A stretch of 64,000 bases of DNA, taken from the NCBI RefSeq assembly GCF_003581425.1, contig NZ_QXTG01000003.1, positions 272,732-336,731 on the forward strand, given 5' to 3'. The notes below the pieces were generated by a model. The model saw only the letters and a list, made by a program, of their open reading frames with translations. It searched no databases and was not told the DNA's origin. The position numbers and the translations under genes were made by a program. The DNA is from Amnibacterium setariae (GTDB lineage: Bacteria; Actinomycetota; Actinomycetes; Actinomycetales; Microbacteriaceae). Positions 33,914 to 43,210 of the stretch are shown piece after piece. How positions within the stretch are numbered: position 1 is the first letter of the stretch; every line of letters starts with the position of its first letter.

Positions 33914-34050
33914 GCAGGACCGACCTGAACGGGGGGATGCGAGGGCGGCCGCGTCCGGAGACAATCGACGCACCCGTTTGCTCTGCGACGTCATCCGACC
34001 CGGGCGTGACTCGCAGCCCTCACCTGCCTGCCCGGGCACGAGGAGTCGCT

Positions 34051-35331
34051 GTGCCCGCCAAGACCGACGAGTGGTCGCTCGACGTCGGACAGGTGGTTCG
34101 GCGCATCGGCCGCCGTTGGAAGCTCATCGTCGTCGTCTGCCTCGCAACGGCGGCGCTCGCGTCAGCGGCGGGCGTCGTCGCCCCTCGACACTACGAAGCG
34201 ACTGCGTCCGTAGCCGTGCTGCCGGTGCGGCTTCCCGGGTCGAATGCTACGCCGACGATCAACATCGACACCGAGCGCGCTGTCATGCTGTCCCGAGAGG
34301 TGGCCGCGATCGCAGCCGGCCTCCTGCGTGATGGGACTACGGCCGACATGCTCGATCAGTCGGTGTCGGTCGCTGCGCCGCAAGGATCCGAGGTGCTTCA
34401 GGTCACGGTCCTGGCTGGCGACCCTGACGAGGCCGCGAAGCAGGCGAATGCGCTCGCGTCGGCGTACCAGCAGTTCCGTGCCCAGGGCGCGCTCCAGACC
34501 GCCGGTCCGAGCATCGCGGCGCTCGACGAGCAGATCGCGGCCGCGCCGAGGGACAGCCGGTCGCGCGTGGACCTGCTGTCGCAGCGGACCGCGCTCCAGC
34601 ACGTCGGAGACGCGACCTCACGTGTCATCGGGAAGGCCGTCGCACCGACCTCTCCCTCCTCCTTCGGGATCGCAGTGTTCGTCATGGGCGGCCTCGGAGG
34701 AGGCCTGCTTCTCGGCGCGGTCGTGGCTCTGCTCTGGGATGTCACCGACCCGCGGGTCCGGTTCTCCGAGCGGCTGCTCGAGGTCACGAGGGCACGCGTC
34801 GTCAGGTTGCAACCGGCAGACGAGCTGGAGACCACGCGATGGATGCTGCGGGCCGCCAGCGCCGCGCATTCGGGCAGGCCGGCCGTCGCCGTCCTGTTCG
34901 GAAAACCGGATCAGGTCGGTCGGATCATCGAGGCGGCTCGTGGTGCGGCTCCGCGGCTCGGTCGCTCCGTCGAGCAGGTCCAGGTGGAGCAGCTGCCTGA
35001 CGGTGTTCTCGACCGAGGGTGGCGGTACCAACGAGAGGACGACGTCGACCTCGTCTGCATCGACGCCAGCGGCGTCCGATCCGAGGCGCAGCGCGCCGTG
35101 CTCATCTCGGAAGCCGATGTCGTGTCCGTCGTGGCGGATCGACGAACGCGGACCAGCGAAGTGCGAGACGTCCTCGCGCTGAGCGATCTCGACGACGGGC
35201 ACGTCCTCGTGCCGATCTTCATCGAACGAAGCGCGTCGCGAGCAGCGGAGGCGACTGCAGGCGCGGCAGCCGACCAGTTGCAGTGGAACGACGAGAGCGC
35301 CGCGAAGGAGTTCGCTGCGCGCCGGGTCTGA
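34051..35331 (+). CDS. Wzz-type chain-length protein with a nucleotide-binding domain lacking its P-loop
   Basis: 426 residues: membrane segment at about 25-45, an extracytoplasmic helical region with VVAPRHYEATASVAVLPVRL, a second membrane segment at about 207-230, then about 190 cytosolic residues. The Wzz part is typical. The cytosolic part aligns in position with a BY-kinase domain, but there is no GxxxxGK(S/T): where Walker A should be the sequence reads AVAVLFGKPDQVGRIIEAAR. A Walker B-like strand DVDLVCIDASGVRSEAQRAV remains. GTG 34051 has GAGGAG six bases upstream. It follows the GH16 gene by 137 bases. Probably a catalytically dead co-polymerase, perhaps a partner or decoy for the active kinase at 11750. 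Confidence 0.82.
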   Translation: MPAKTDEWSLDVGQVVRRIGRRWKLIVVVCLATAALASAAGVVAPRHYEATASVAVLPVRLPGSNATPTINIDTERAVMLSREVAAIAAGLLRDGTTADMLDQSVSVAAPQGSEVLQVTVLAGDPDEAAKQANALASAYQQFRAQGALQTAGPSIAALDEQIAAAPRDSRSRVDLLSQRTALQHVGDATSRVIGKAVAPTSPSSFGIAVFVMGGLGGGLLLGAVVALLWDVTDPRVRFSERLLEVTRARVVRLQPADELETTRWMLRAASAAHSGRPAVAVLFGKPDQVGRIIEAARGAAPRLGRSVEQVQVEQLPDGVLDRGWRYQREDDVDLVCIDASGVRSEAQRAVLISEADVVSVVADRRTRTSEVRDVLALSDLDDGHVLVPIFIERSASRAAEATAGAAADQLQWNDESAAKEFAARRV

Positions 35332-35612
35332 TCGCCGAGGACCGCGGCTGTCGTCGAGCGATGCTCGCGTACCGACGACGGAATCGTCGCCCGGTCGGTC
35401 TTGCAGTCGACCAGCGCCCCGGGGTGCAGGTCGTTCTGCGAAGCAGGCGGATCCGGGATCGGAAGCGGTGTCGATGAGCCTCGCTTACGCCGGCTGTCCC
35501 TAGGTGGAAGCCGTGGAGCTGATTCGCGGCCCTCGTCGGGCCTGCAGGCCGGACTGTCACCGCGCCTCGATGTGCGAACCGTAGCCCGGACGTCGCGCGG
35601 GAGGATGGGCGG

Positions 35613-36542
35613 GTGCCCGTGCATCCGCTCATCGCCGCCCGCTTCCCGCTGATCGCCGACGTCGCGCCCGGCACGCCGACCGAGCTGCTGCCCGAGGAGG
35701 CGCTGCGGTTCGGCGAGCCCTACGGGGAGCACGCCCCGCCGGCGGTGGCGGTGGAGGAGCGGACGATCGACGGCCCGCATGGACCGATCCGTGTCCGCGT
35801 CTACCGGGCCGCCGACCTCGAGCGCGGCGCCCGGTCGCTGCTCTGGGCGCACGGCGGCGGCTTCGTCTCGGGCGACCTCGACATGCCGGAGGCCCACGTC
35901 GTGTCGCTGGAGCTCGCGTCGCGCCTCCGGGGCGTCGTCGTGAGCGTCGAGTACCGGCTCGCGGGGGAGACGGTGCACCACCCGATCCCCGTCGACGACG
36001 TCGAGGCCGCCTGGCGCTGGCTCCTTCGGTCCGCTGCCGAGCTCGGCATCGACCCGGCGCGGGCCTCGCTCGGCGGCGCGAGCGCGGGGGCGTTCCTCGC
36101 GAGCGCGGCGGCCCTGCGCACGACCGGCTCGGCGGAGGCGCCGGCGTCCGTCCTGCTCGCCTACCCGGCGCTGCACTTCCCGAACCCCGCGGTGGAGGAC
36201 GCCCTCGCGGCGGAGCTGCGCGAGCTGCCGCCCTCGCTGCGCTTCTTCCCGCAGGTCGTGCTCGCGATCTTCCAGACCTACCTCGGGCGCATCACGGACA
36301 TCCCGGCGGCCGAGACGCCGGGCCTCGCCGACCTGACCGGGTTCCCGCCGACGCGCATCGTGGTGTCCGAGTACGACGACCTGCGCGGCTCGGGCGAGCT
36401 CTTCGCCCTGCAGCTCGCCTCCCGCGGCGTGCCGGCGGCGCTCACGGTGGCGGAGGGCATGCTCCACGGCCACCTGAACATCGCCCCCGTCGCCGAGCTG
36501 CCCGAGGTCGCCCGCTCCCTCGACTTCCTCGCCGCCGAGTAG
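35613..36542 (+). CDS. Alpha/beta hydrolase, HSL (hormone-sensitive lipase) family
   Basis: A 309-residue carboxylesterase-like enzyme. HGGGFVSGDLDMPEA (HGGG oxyanion hole, about residues 74-88), GGASAGAFLASAA (nucleophile Ser in G-x-S-x-G, about 152-164), SEYDDLRGSGELFALQL (catalytic Asp region) and MLHGHLN (catalytic His, about 287) form a complete triad layout. GTG 35613 follows GGGAGG. It is 281 bases after the Wzz gene and is followed by two copies of the dispersed repeat. The natural substrate is unknown; small acyl esters are typical of the family. Confidence 0.88.
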   Translation: MPVHPLIAARFPLIADVAPGTPTELLPEEALRFGEPYGEHAPPAVAVEERTIDGPHGPIRVRVYRAADLERGARSLLWAHGGGFVSGDLDMPEAHVVSLELASRLRGVVVSVEYRLAGETVHHPIPVDDVEAAWRWLLRSAAELGIDPARASLGGASAGAFLASAAALRTTGSAEAPASVLLAYPALHFPNPAVEDALAAELRELPPSLRFFPQVVLAIFQTYLGRITDIPAAETPGLADLTGFPPTRIVVSEYDDLRGSGELFALQLASRGVPAALTVAEGMLHGHLNIAPVAELPEVARSLDFLAAE

Positions 36543-36565
36543 CCGCGAACCCGCGCCCACCCCGT

Positions 36566-36601
36566 TGGTCGAGGTGCGAGCGCAGCGAGCCTCGAGACCA
36601 C
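36566..36601. repeat. Dispersed intergenic repeat, copy 1
   Basis: A 36-base element, TGGTCGAGGTGCGAGCGCAG followed by CGAGCCTCGAGACCAC. Its outer parts can pair (GGTC and GAGG against CCTC and GACC). The same element occurs at 36635, 44665, 44739 and 59129, with a truncated form at 59099. This repeat is of a kind I recall as abundant in Microbacteriaceae. Confidence 0.85.
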
Positions 36602-36634
36602 CCCGATCCGCGCGTTCGACGGTTCCGCTCCCGC

Positions 36635-36670
36635 TGGTCGAGGTGCGAGCGCAGCGAGCCTCGAGACCAC
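36635..36670. repeat. Dispersed intergenic repeat, copy 2
   Basis: Identical over its full 36 bases to copy 1, in the same orientation, 69 bases downstream. The pair occupies the gap between the hydrolase and the small membrane protein gene. Confidence 0.85.
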
Positions 36671-36750
36671 CCCGCCCGGACCCTCGTACTGGGGATGCCC
36701 GGGCGAACGCGCCTTCGAAAGGCTGGAGCCCGACCTTGGGGGAGGTTCGG

Positions 36751-36921
36751 ATGGTCCTGACGATCGTGCTCGCGGTGCTCGCCGCCTGGGTGCTGGTGTC
36801 CGTCCTGCTCGCGCTGGTGATCGGCCGCGCGGTCAAGCTCGCCGACACGGACCGCCGCCGTCGCATGGCCTACCGCGCCACGTCCGCGCCCGCGCGCACC
36901 GCCGCCCGCATCGCCTCCTGA
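36751..36921 (+). CDS. Small single-span membrane protein
   Basis: A 56-residue protein: one membrane segment (LTIVLAVLAAWVLVSVLLAL, residues 3-22, continuing VIGRAV) and a basic, Arg/Ala-rich cytosolic tail. ATG 36751 has GGGGGAGG at ideal spacing, which decides the start; a longer frame back to 36565 reads across the dispersed repeats and is rejected. Convergent with the LuxR-type gene, nine bases between stops. Function unknown. Confidence 0.7.
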   Translation: MVLTIVLAVLAAWVLVSVLLALVIGRAVKLADTDRRRRMAYRATSAPARTAARIAS

Positions 36922-36930
36922 TCGACGGGC

Positions 36931-39522
36931 TCAGCCCTCGCCCTCGAGCGCGGCCGTGAGGTCGGCCCGGCGGTGCACGCCGAGCTTCGCGAAGGCGCGC
37001 GCGAGGTGCGTCTGCGCCGTGCGCACGGAGATGCCCAGCCGCTCGGCCACGCCGCGGTCGGGCAGGCCGCTCGCCGCGAGCGCGACGACCTCCCGCTCCC
37101 GCGCCGTGAGCGGCGTCCCCGTCGGGAACCGCGCCGCGTCGAGGCGCACTCCCGACAGCTCCGCGGTCCACTGCCGGAGCCGCTCGGCGGAGGGCGTCAG
37201 CGGCAGCCGCTCCTCCTCGAGCCGGGCGATGGCCGCGCTCGCGGTCTCCACGGCGAGCCAGCGCAGGCCCGCCGCCCAGTAGCGCCGCCCGACCGCGTCG
37301 AGGACGGGGCCCTCGTCGGCCAGCACTGCCGATGCGTGCGCGCGCTGCGCGGCCCGCGCCGCTCCCGGGAGCGGCTCCGCCCCGAGCAGGGCCTCGGCGC
37401 CGGCCCGGTCGTGGTAGCGGACCGCGTCGGCCAGCGCGTCCCACTCCTCGACGAGGGCGCCGTGGGCGCGGGCGCGCTCCGCCACCTCCCGCGCGATGGC
37501 GGCACTGCCCGCCCGGTCCCCGGAGGCGGCGAGCAGCTCGGCCTCCGCGAGCCGGACCCGTCCCTGCTGAGACGTGCTCGCCGTCAGTCCGGCGGCTCGC
37601 GCGACGGTCTCGGACGCCTCGTCGAGGTCGCCGCTCCGCACGAGCGCGATCCCGAGGTCGGCAGTGATCACCGGGAGGAAGCTGTCCCGCCAGATGCCGG
37701 GCAGGCCCTCCGCCTCGCGGAGCAGCTGCACGGCGTGGTCGAGGTCGCCCTGCTGCGTGCGCAGCACCCCGAGCAGGTGCGCGTAGGGCGTGCGGAGCGC
37801 GTCCGTGCCGTCCGCCAGCGATCGCTCGTACCCGCGGACGGCGGGAGCGTCGGCCGTCGCGAGGTCGAGCTCGACGACGGCGGGCACCCTGGCCGCCACC
37901 CACTCGAGCATGACCGGGCCCTCGGGGATCTGCCCGACGGTGCGGAGAGACGCCGCGTGCATCGTGCGCGCGACCTCCAGCGCGCCGGCCGCGTCGCCGA
38001 GCTCGGTCCGGACGAGCACCTCCTGCATCGCGGCGAACACCGCGGAGAAGCCGACCGGCCCGCGACGCAGCGGCTCGAGCAGTGGCAGCGCCTCCCGGTA
38101 CCGCATCGCGAACCAGAGGAGTCCCCCGCGGACGGCGAGGAGCTCGGGCCGCTCGCCGTGGGTTCGCAGGTGCGCGTCGAGCACCTCGAGCGCCTGGTCG
38201 GCGCGGCGGGCGCCGAAGCCGCTGACGTAGGCGAGCACGCGCTGCACGTCGTCCGCGCTGCGGTGCTCGGCGGGGGTGCCCCCGGAGCCGAGCAGCTGCT
38301 CGGCCTCGTCGAGCCGGTTCGTCCGCTTGAGCTGCTCGGCGAGGGCGACCTCCGCGGGGAGCCCGCCGCCGGCTGCGATCGCGTGGCGCAGGAACCGCTC
38401 GGCGAGGTCCGGTGCGGCGAGGGAGGTGAGGGCGCCGAGCTCCAGCGCCTCGGCAGCCTCGACCGGTGCGCCGACCTCGAGCCGCCAGGCGCCGTGCGCG
38501 ATCCGCTCCCGGTCGGCGAGATCGCGGCCGAGCGACTCGACGGCGTCGAGGAGTCGGCGGACGGCGGCGCGGCGCTGCCTCGTGGCCACGCCCTCGAGCA
38601 CCGCTTCGACCTGTGCGGCGGTGCGCAGGCGGGTGGTGCCGGCGCGGTCGTCGTGCACGGTCCAGCCCGCCCGCTCCGCCGCGTCCGCCACCTCGTCGGC
38701 GCAGAGCGCGTCGGCGAGGTCGTCGGCGAGCTCGTCCGCCAGCGCCACGGCGCACAGCCAGTCCTGCGTCGGGCGGTCCGCCGCCTCGAAGGCCGCTGCC
38801 GCCCGGCGCCGCTCGCCGAGCGGTGCCGGCAGCTCGCCGCGGAGCCGCCAGAGGCCGTCGGCGTGCTCCACCGCGCCGGTCCGCCGTGCCGCGCGGAGCA
38901 CCTCCTGCGCCGCCGAGGGCGAACCGCCGGAGGCGGCGGCGAGGCTTCCCGCGAGCGCGGCGTCGACGGGACCGCCGAGGATCCCCGCCGCGAGCGCACC
39001 GATCGCGGCGGCGTCGAGGGGGTCGAGCCGGACCGGGACGGCGACTCCGTCGTCGACGAGCGCACGCACGGCGTCCGGGACGCGTCGGCCGCTCGTCGTC
39101 GCGAGGACGAGCGGGACCCCGCCGCGGGCGAGCTCCAGCAGGAAGGCGGCCGAGCCCGGGTCGAGCAGGGAGGCCTCGTCCACCAGGATCGCCCGCGGCT
39201 GGAGCGCGAGCACGGCGGCGCGGACGAGCGCGGCGCGGCCGAGCGCGTCCTCGGCGCCGACGCGGAGCAGGGTCGGCCGGTCGAGCAGGCCGAGCAGCAC
39301 GCCGAACGGCACGCTGGACGCGGATGCCGTCGTGCGGAGCCGGATCGGCTCGATCCCGTGATGTTCGAGCCGCAGGCCGACCTCGTGGAGGAGCCGGCTG
39401 CGGCCGGTGCCGGGCGGGCCGGTCAGCACGCTGCTGCCGGCGCCGAGGGCGCGCGTGACGACGGCGTCGAGGAGGGCGGTCCGCCCGATGAAGGCGGGGT
39501 CGCCGGGGGTGCCGGGGTTCAT
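36931..39522 (-). CDS. Large LuxR-type transcriptional regulator with ATPase-like domain (LAL-like)
   Basis: An 863-residue regulator. The N-terminal ATPase-like domain begins FIGRTALLDAVVTRALGAGS and has GPPGTGRS (35-42), a Walker A with arginine (R41) in place of the lysine; ILVDEASLLD near 115 is Walker B-like. A long helical middle (about 300-780, TPR-like) follows. The C-terminal LuxR helix-turn-helix reads LTAREREVVALAASGLPDRG and VAERLGISVRTAQTHLARAF (about 798-838). LAL proteins are signal- or ATP-responsive activators. Tandem with the related regulator at 39688 on the same strand, 165 bases apart. Target genes are not obvious. Confidence 0.85.
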   Translation of the reverse strand: MNPGTPGDPAFIGRTALLDAVVTRALGAGSSVLTGPPGTGRSRLLHEVGLRLEHHGIEPIRLRTTASASSVPFGVLLGLLDRPTLLRVGAEDALGRAALVRAAVLALQPRAILVDEASLLDPGSAAFLLELARGGVPLVLATTSGRRVPDAVRALVDDGVAVPVRLDPLDAAAIGALAAGILGGPVDAALAGSLAAASGGSPSAAQEVLRAARRTGAVEHADGLWRLRGELPAPLGERRRAAAAFEAADRPTQDWLCAVALADELADDLADALCADEVADAAERAGWTVHDDRAGTTRLRTAAQVEAVLEGVATRQRRAAVRRLLDAVESLGRDLADRERIAHGAWRLEVGAPVEAAEALELGALTSLAAPDLAERFLRHAIAAGGGLPAEVALAEQLKRTNRLDEAEQLLGSGGTPAEHRSADDVQRVLAYVSGFGARRADQALEVLDAHLRTHGERPELLAVRGGLLWFAMRYREALPLLEPLRRGPVGFSAVFAAMQEVLVRTELGDAAGALEVARTMHAASLRTVGQIPEGPVMLEWVAARVPAVVELDLATADAPAVRGYERSLADGTDALRTPYAHLLGVLRTQQGDLDHAVQLLREAEGLPGIWRDSFLPVITADLGIALVRSGDLDEASETVARAAGLTASTSQQGRVRLAEAELLAASGDRAGSAAIAREVAERARAHGALVEEWDALADAVRYHDRAGAEALLGAEPLPGAARAAQRAHASAVLADEGPVLDAVGRRYWAAGLRWLAVETASAAIARLEEERLPLTPSAERLRQWTAELSGVRLDAARFPTGTPLTAREREVVALAASGLPDRGVAERLGISVRTAQTHLARAFAKLGVHRRADLTAALEGEG

Positions 39523-39687
39523 CGGTCTGCTGTCGGTCGGGGGGAGCGGCGCTGCTCGGGCGCCGGGGGAGGGGTGGCGCGATCCGGACGGAGGGGGAGC
39601 GGATCTCGGGGATGATGCGCAGACCGGACTGCGCAGATGATGAGCGCGGAGCGGCGGGCGTTTCGCGATCGGGCCCTCAGGTGCGTA

Positions 39688-42174
39688 TCATGGCTCTCCG
39701 ACGAGGTCGCGGAGCTGCGTCCTCCGGTGCACGCCGAGCTTGGCGAACGCGCGTCCCAGATGCGTCTGCGCGGTGCGGAGCGTGATGCCGAGCTCGGCCG
39801 CGATCGCGCGGTCCGAGATGCCGGTCGCCGCGAGCCGCGCGACCTCCCGTTCGCGACGGGTCAGTGCGACGCCGCCGCGCCGATCGGTCACGCCGGGGAT
39901 GCGGAGGCCGGTGGAGCGGGCGAGCCAGGCCACGAGCCGTGGTGCCGCGTCCGGCGCGCCCAGCTCGGCGGCCCGCGCCGCGGCCTCGATCGCGTGCAGC
40001 CGGAGCCCGACCGCCCAGAGCCCGGTCGCCGCCTCGTCGACCGCGAGCGGATCCTCGCTCGCCAGCGCCTGGGCGTAGGCGCGCTGCGCCGCGCGCCCCG
40101 GGCCGGGCGGCGCCCCGCCGAGCGCGAGGAGCCGGGCCGGTGCCTGCGGGTCCCCGTACCGGACGCCGGCGTAGGCCGCGTCGAAGGCGTCGAGGACCAG
40201 GCCTTCGCGGACACCGCGGTCCACGACAGCGGCGGCGGTGGCGGCCGCCGCGGTCGCGTCGCCGCGCGCGGCGGCGAGCTGCGCGGCGGCGAGCTCCACG
40301 CGGGCGCGCTGGATCGGCGGGCAGACGATGCGGCGGAGCCGCTCGAGCGTCGCGCCGGCTTCGTCGAGGTCGCCGGCGAGGGCCTGCGCGATCGTGAGCT
40401 CCGACAGGATGCGGGGCTGCCAGCCCTCGCGCCAGGAGCCGGACCCCGCGTCCGCCTCGCGGAGCAGCTTGACGGCCGAGCCCGGGTCGGCCCGGTGCAC
40501 GCGGATCGTGCCCAGGGTGTAGGCGAGCGGCGGACGGCGCGCGGCGCGGAGCGCGGGCGGCACCGACGCGTACTCGACGGCGAGGGCCGTGTCCGCGCGA
40601 GGCAGGTCGAGCCCGACGGCGACGGCGATCTCCGACGACAGCCAGCTGCCGAGGGCCGCACCGCTCAGCACGTCGTCGCGGCGCCGCTCGGCGAGCGCGT
40701 AGCTCGTCGCGGCGGCCAGCGCCGCATCGAGCCGCCCGAGCTCCCGCAGGCCCATCGTCCGCTGCAGCAGGGCGAAGGGACCGGCGAACCCGGCCTCCGG
40801 GCCGGACGCGAGCACGACCTCGGCGACCTCGATCGCCTCGCGGGGACGCGCCTCCATGATGAGCAGCGCGGCGCGGACGGCGAGCAGGTCGCGGTAGGAG
40901 CCGGCGGCGAGCGCCTCGTCGAGCACGCGGAGCGCGTCGCCGGATCGCCGTTCGACCACGCCGGTGGTGAGCGACTGCACGCGGAGCAGCGCGACGCGCT
41001 CGGCGTGCGTGGCGGCGTCGGGCAGGGCGGAGCGGATCAGCCGGGCCGCCTCGCCGGGGCGCCGCGTGACGCGGAGGTGCTCGGCGAGCGCGGCGCCGGC
41101 GGGCGCACCGCCCGCGACCGCGGCGCGCAGCAGCTCCTCCCGGGCGTCGTGGTCCTGGTCGGGGAGGAGGGCCAGCGCGAACGCCTCGGCGGCGTCGACC
41201 GGGTCGCCGAGCTCGATCCGCCAGCGCAGCAGCGCGGTCCGCTCGTCCTCCTGCAGCGGCCGTGCCGCCTGGTCCGCGACGTCGGCGAGTCGTCGCAGCA
41301 CGCTGTCGCGGGCCCGGGGCGTCAGCGTGCCGAGCACCGCGGTGCGCGTCGGGACGGACCGGATCCGCCGGACGAGCCGCTCGGGGTCGTGCGCGGTCCA
41401 GCGCGCCTCGGCGGCGGCCGCGATGGTGCGGGGCGCGGCGATGCGCGGTGCGAGGTCGTCGGCGATCGCGCCGGCGACCGCGACCGCCGCGATCCAGCCG
41501 CGCTGCTCGGGCGGCAGGGCGCCGAACGCGGCGAGGACCGCCGACCGCACCGAGCGCGCGGCGGGCAGCGGGGCGACCAGCCGCCACAGGCCGTCGGCGT
41601 GCACGATCGCGCCGGAGGCGGTGCCGTCCTCCACGATCTCGTGCAGCGTGCCGGGCCGTCCTTCCGACGCCGTGGTCAGCGCGTCGGTCAGCACGGCGTC
41701 GACCGGGTCCTCGAGGATCGCCGCGGCCAGCTCCGCGACCTCCTCCGGGGCGAGCGGCGCGAGGGGGGCGGACACGGCCCGGTCCTCGTCGATGATGCGG
41801 CGGAGGGCGTCCGTCATGCCGCCCGGGCCCGTCGCGTTCGCGACGACCGCGGTGCCCGCGAGGGCGAGGGCGATCACGCGCTCGCCGGTCTCGGGGTCGA
41901 GCCGGTGCGCGTCCTCGATGAGCAGGGCCCGGAGGGGCCGGCCGTCGCCGCGCGCGCCGAGGGCGCGGCTCGCGTCGTCCGACGCGCCCGTCGCGGTGAT
42001 GAGGACGACCTCGCCGGGAGCGGCGAGCAGCGCCCGTCGCACCTCCCGCAGCATGCGCGAGCCGCCGGAGCCGGGCGGACCCGTCAGGACGGACCCGGTG
42101 CCGCGGCGCGCGAGCCGCACGACCTGCTCCAGCGCGGCCGCGCGGCCGACCAGGGGAGCGGTGTCTTCGGGCAT
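39688..42174 (-). CDS. Large LuxR-type transcriptional regulator, paralogue with lysine-less P-loop
   Basis: An 828-residue regulator with the same layout as its neighbour. The P-loop GPPGSGGS (32-39) has glycine (G38) where the Walker lysine should be; LLIEDAHRLDPETGE near 95 is the Walker B region. The C-terminus carries LTRREREVARLAATGISDRA and IAAELGITLRTAQTHLGRAF, the LuxR helix-turn-helix (about 766-806). ATG 42174 was chosen because the frame upstream of it loses coding character; no strong ribosome site is seen. The two regulators look like an old tandem duplication. Confidence 0.84.
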   Translation of the reverse strand: MPEDTAPLVGRAAALEQVVRLARRGTGSVLTGPPGSGGSRMLREVRRALLAAPGEVVLITATGASDDASRALGARGDGRPLRALLIEDAHRLDPETGERVIALALAGTAVVANATGPGGMTDALRRIIDEDRAVSAPLAPLAPEEVAELAAAILEDPVDAVLTDALTTASEGRPGTLHEIVEDGTASGAIVHADGLWRLVAPLPAARSVRSAVLAAFGALPPEQRGWIAAVAVAGAIADDLAPRIAAPRTIAAAAEARWTAHDPERLVRRIRSVPTRTAVLGTLTPRARDSVLRRLADVADQAARPLQEDERTALLRWRIELGDPVDAAEAFALALLPDQDHDAREELLRAAVAGGAPAGAALAEHLRVTRRPGEAARLIRSALPDAATHAERVALLRVQSLTTGVVERRSGDALRVLDEALAAGSYRDLLAVRAALLIMEARPREAIEVAEVVLASGPEAGFAGPFALLQRTMGLRELGRLDAALAAATSYALAERRRDDVLSGAALGSWLSSEIAVAVGLDLPRADTALAVEYASVPPALRAARRPPLAYTLGTIRVHRADPGSAVKLLREADAGSGSWREGWQPRILSELTIAQALAGDLDEAGATLERLRRIVCPPIQRARVELAAAQLAAARGDATAAAATAAAVVDRGVREGLVLDAFDAAYAGVRYGDPQAPARLLALGGAPPGPGRAAQRAYAQALASEDPLAVDEAATGLWAVGLRLHAIEAAARAAELGAPDAAPRLVAWLARSTGLRIPGVTDRRGGVALTRREREVARLAATGISDRAIAAELGITLRTAQTHLGRAFAKLGVHRRTQLRDLVGEP

Positions 42175-42335
42175 CGGTGTCCAGGCTGCGGAGCGGGGTG
42201 GGGCGGGGATCGGCCGAATGGTGACAGGTCCATCAGACAGCGCGCGGCCGGGTGCCCCGGTTCCCCTGGGCAACCCCGGGTAACGGTTTCGGCACGGGCG
42301 CGCGCCGGATGAGGGAGGGACGGAGGAGTCCCTGA

Positions 42336-43079
42336 TTAGAGGCGGGACCAGGCCGCGTAGTCGCACCTCGAGGTCTGCAGCACCTTCCGGAGCGCGTGCA
42401 CCTCGGCGGGCGTGTACTGCGCGGGAGTCGCTCCGCTCAGCACGGGATGCATGATCGTGCGCGCGCCGCCGCGGTGCGCGAGGTTCAGCGCGTGGCCGAC
42501 CTCGTGGAGGATCAGTGCCTGCCACGACGCGCCCCCGCCCGTCGCCGGACCGCGGAAGCGCGAGGAGAGCAGCACCCGCCCGTAGGTGATGGCCTCCGTC
42601 GTGCGGCCGCCGCTGACGGCCCAGGAACCGGCTGGGCCGCCGACGCCGATCTCCCCGCCCGGGCCGCCGAAGGTCTGGCCCGCCGCTCGCCGTCGCGACG
42701 TGAAGGCGATGTAGACGGTGGGCGTCGCGGCGTGGGTCGTGCTCGTGAACGTGTGTCGCGTGTGCCCGGCGTAGCGGAAGCGCACGCCCGTCTGTCGTTG
42801 CAGCACGCTCATCGCGTGCCGGACGGTCGGCTCGAGGCCCGCGGGCATGTCGGTCGGGTTGATGCGGTACTCGATCGGCTTGCAGGCGAGCCACCGCATG
42901 GGCCGCCCGGGATCCGTCCGCGACGCGAGCTCGAACCGCGCGTCCGCGGTGGTCGCGCTCGCGGTCCGCGCCGCCGCGGCGGGCGTCGCACGGCCGGGCG
43001 GCGACGCCGCGGGCGCGACGGCGACGGCGGCGAGCAGTACGGCCGCCGCCCCCGCGAGCCGCGCGCGGCCGAGGATCAT
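42336..43079 (-). CDS. Secreted metzincin-like zinc metalloprotease
   Basis: A 247-residue exported protein with a signal peptide (LAGAAAVLLAAVAVAPAASP). The zinc site is HEVGHALNLAH (about 192-202): HExxH plus third histidine, but the metzincin consensus glycine between the second and third histidines is asparagine. A Met-turn-like TIMHPV follows at the expected distance. Upstream strands (IEYRINPTDMPAGLEPTVRH, GVRFRYAGHTRHTF, VYIAFTS) match matrixin-like proteases. GTG 43085 is an alternative start two codons upstream. It is divergent from the zinc-ribbon gene. Substrates unknown. Confidence 0.78.
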   Translation of the reverse strand: MILGRARLAGAAAVLLAAVAVAPAASPPGRATPAAAARTASATTADARFELASRTDPGRPMRWLACKPIEYRINPTDMPAGLEPTVRHAMSVLQRQTGVRFRYAGHTRHTFTSTTHAATPTVYIAFTSRRRAAGQTFGGPGGEIGVGGPAGSWAVSGGRTTEAITYGRVLLSSRFRGPATGGGASWQALILHEVGHALNLAHRGGARTIMHPVLSGATPAQYTPAEVHALRKVLQTSRCDYAAWSRL

Positions 43080-43210
43080 CCGCACAGGGTGCCCGCGCCG
43101 GGCCCGAGGCGACAGATCCCTGATCGGGGGAGGCTTCCGTGGGCCGCTGCCGCTGCACCGGACCTGAACGGGTGCTGCCCGTGGTCGGTGCGGTGCGCGA
43201 CCATGGTGCG

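Noticed and set aside
1..35331. Polysaccharide region as a recent genomic island
   Set aside because: No integrase, transposase, tRNA junction or attachment repeat is visible and GC content looks uniform, although the flanks lie outside the window on the left.
36565..36750. Extended start for the small membrane protein
   Set aside because: The extra sequence is translated from the dispersed repeat; GGGGGAGG places the start at 36751.
36973..39615. 880-codon plus-strand open frame
   Set aside because: Antisense shadow of the other LuxR-type regulator.
39637..42312. 891-codon plus-strand open frame
   Set aside because: Antisense shadow of the LuxR-type regulator; no domain and an Arg/Gly-rich composition.
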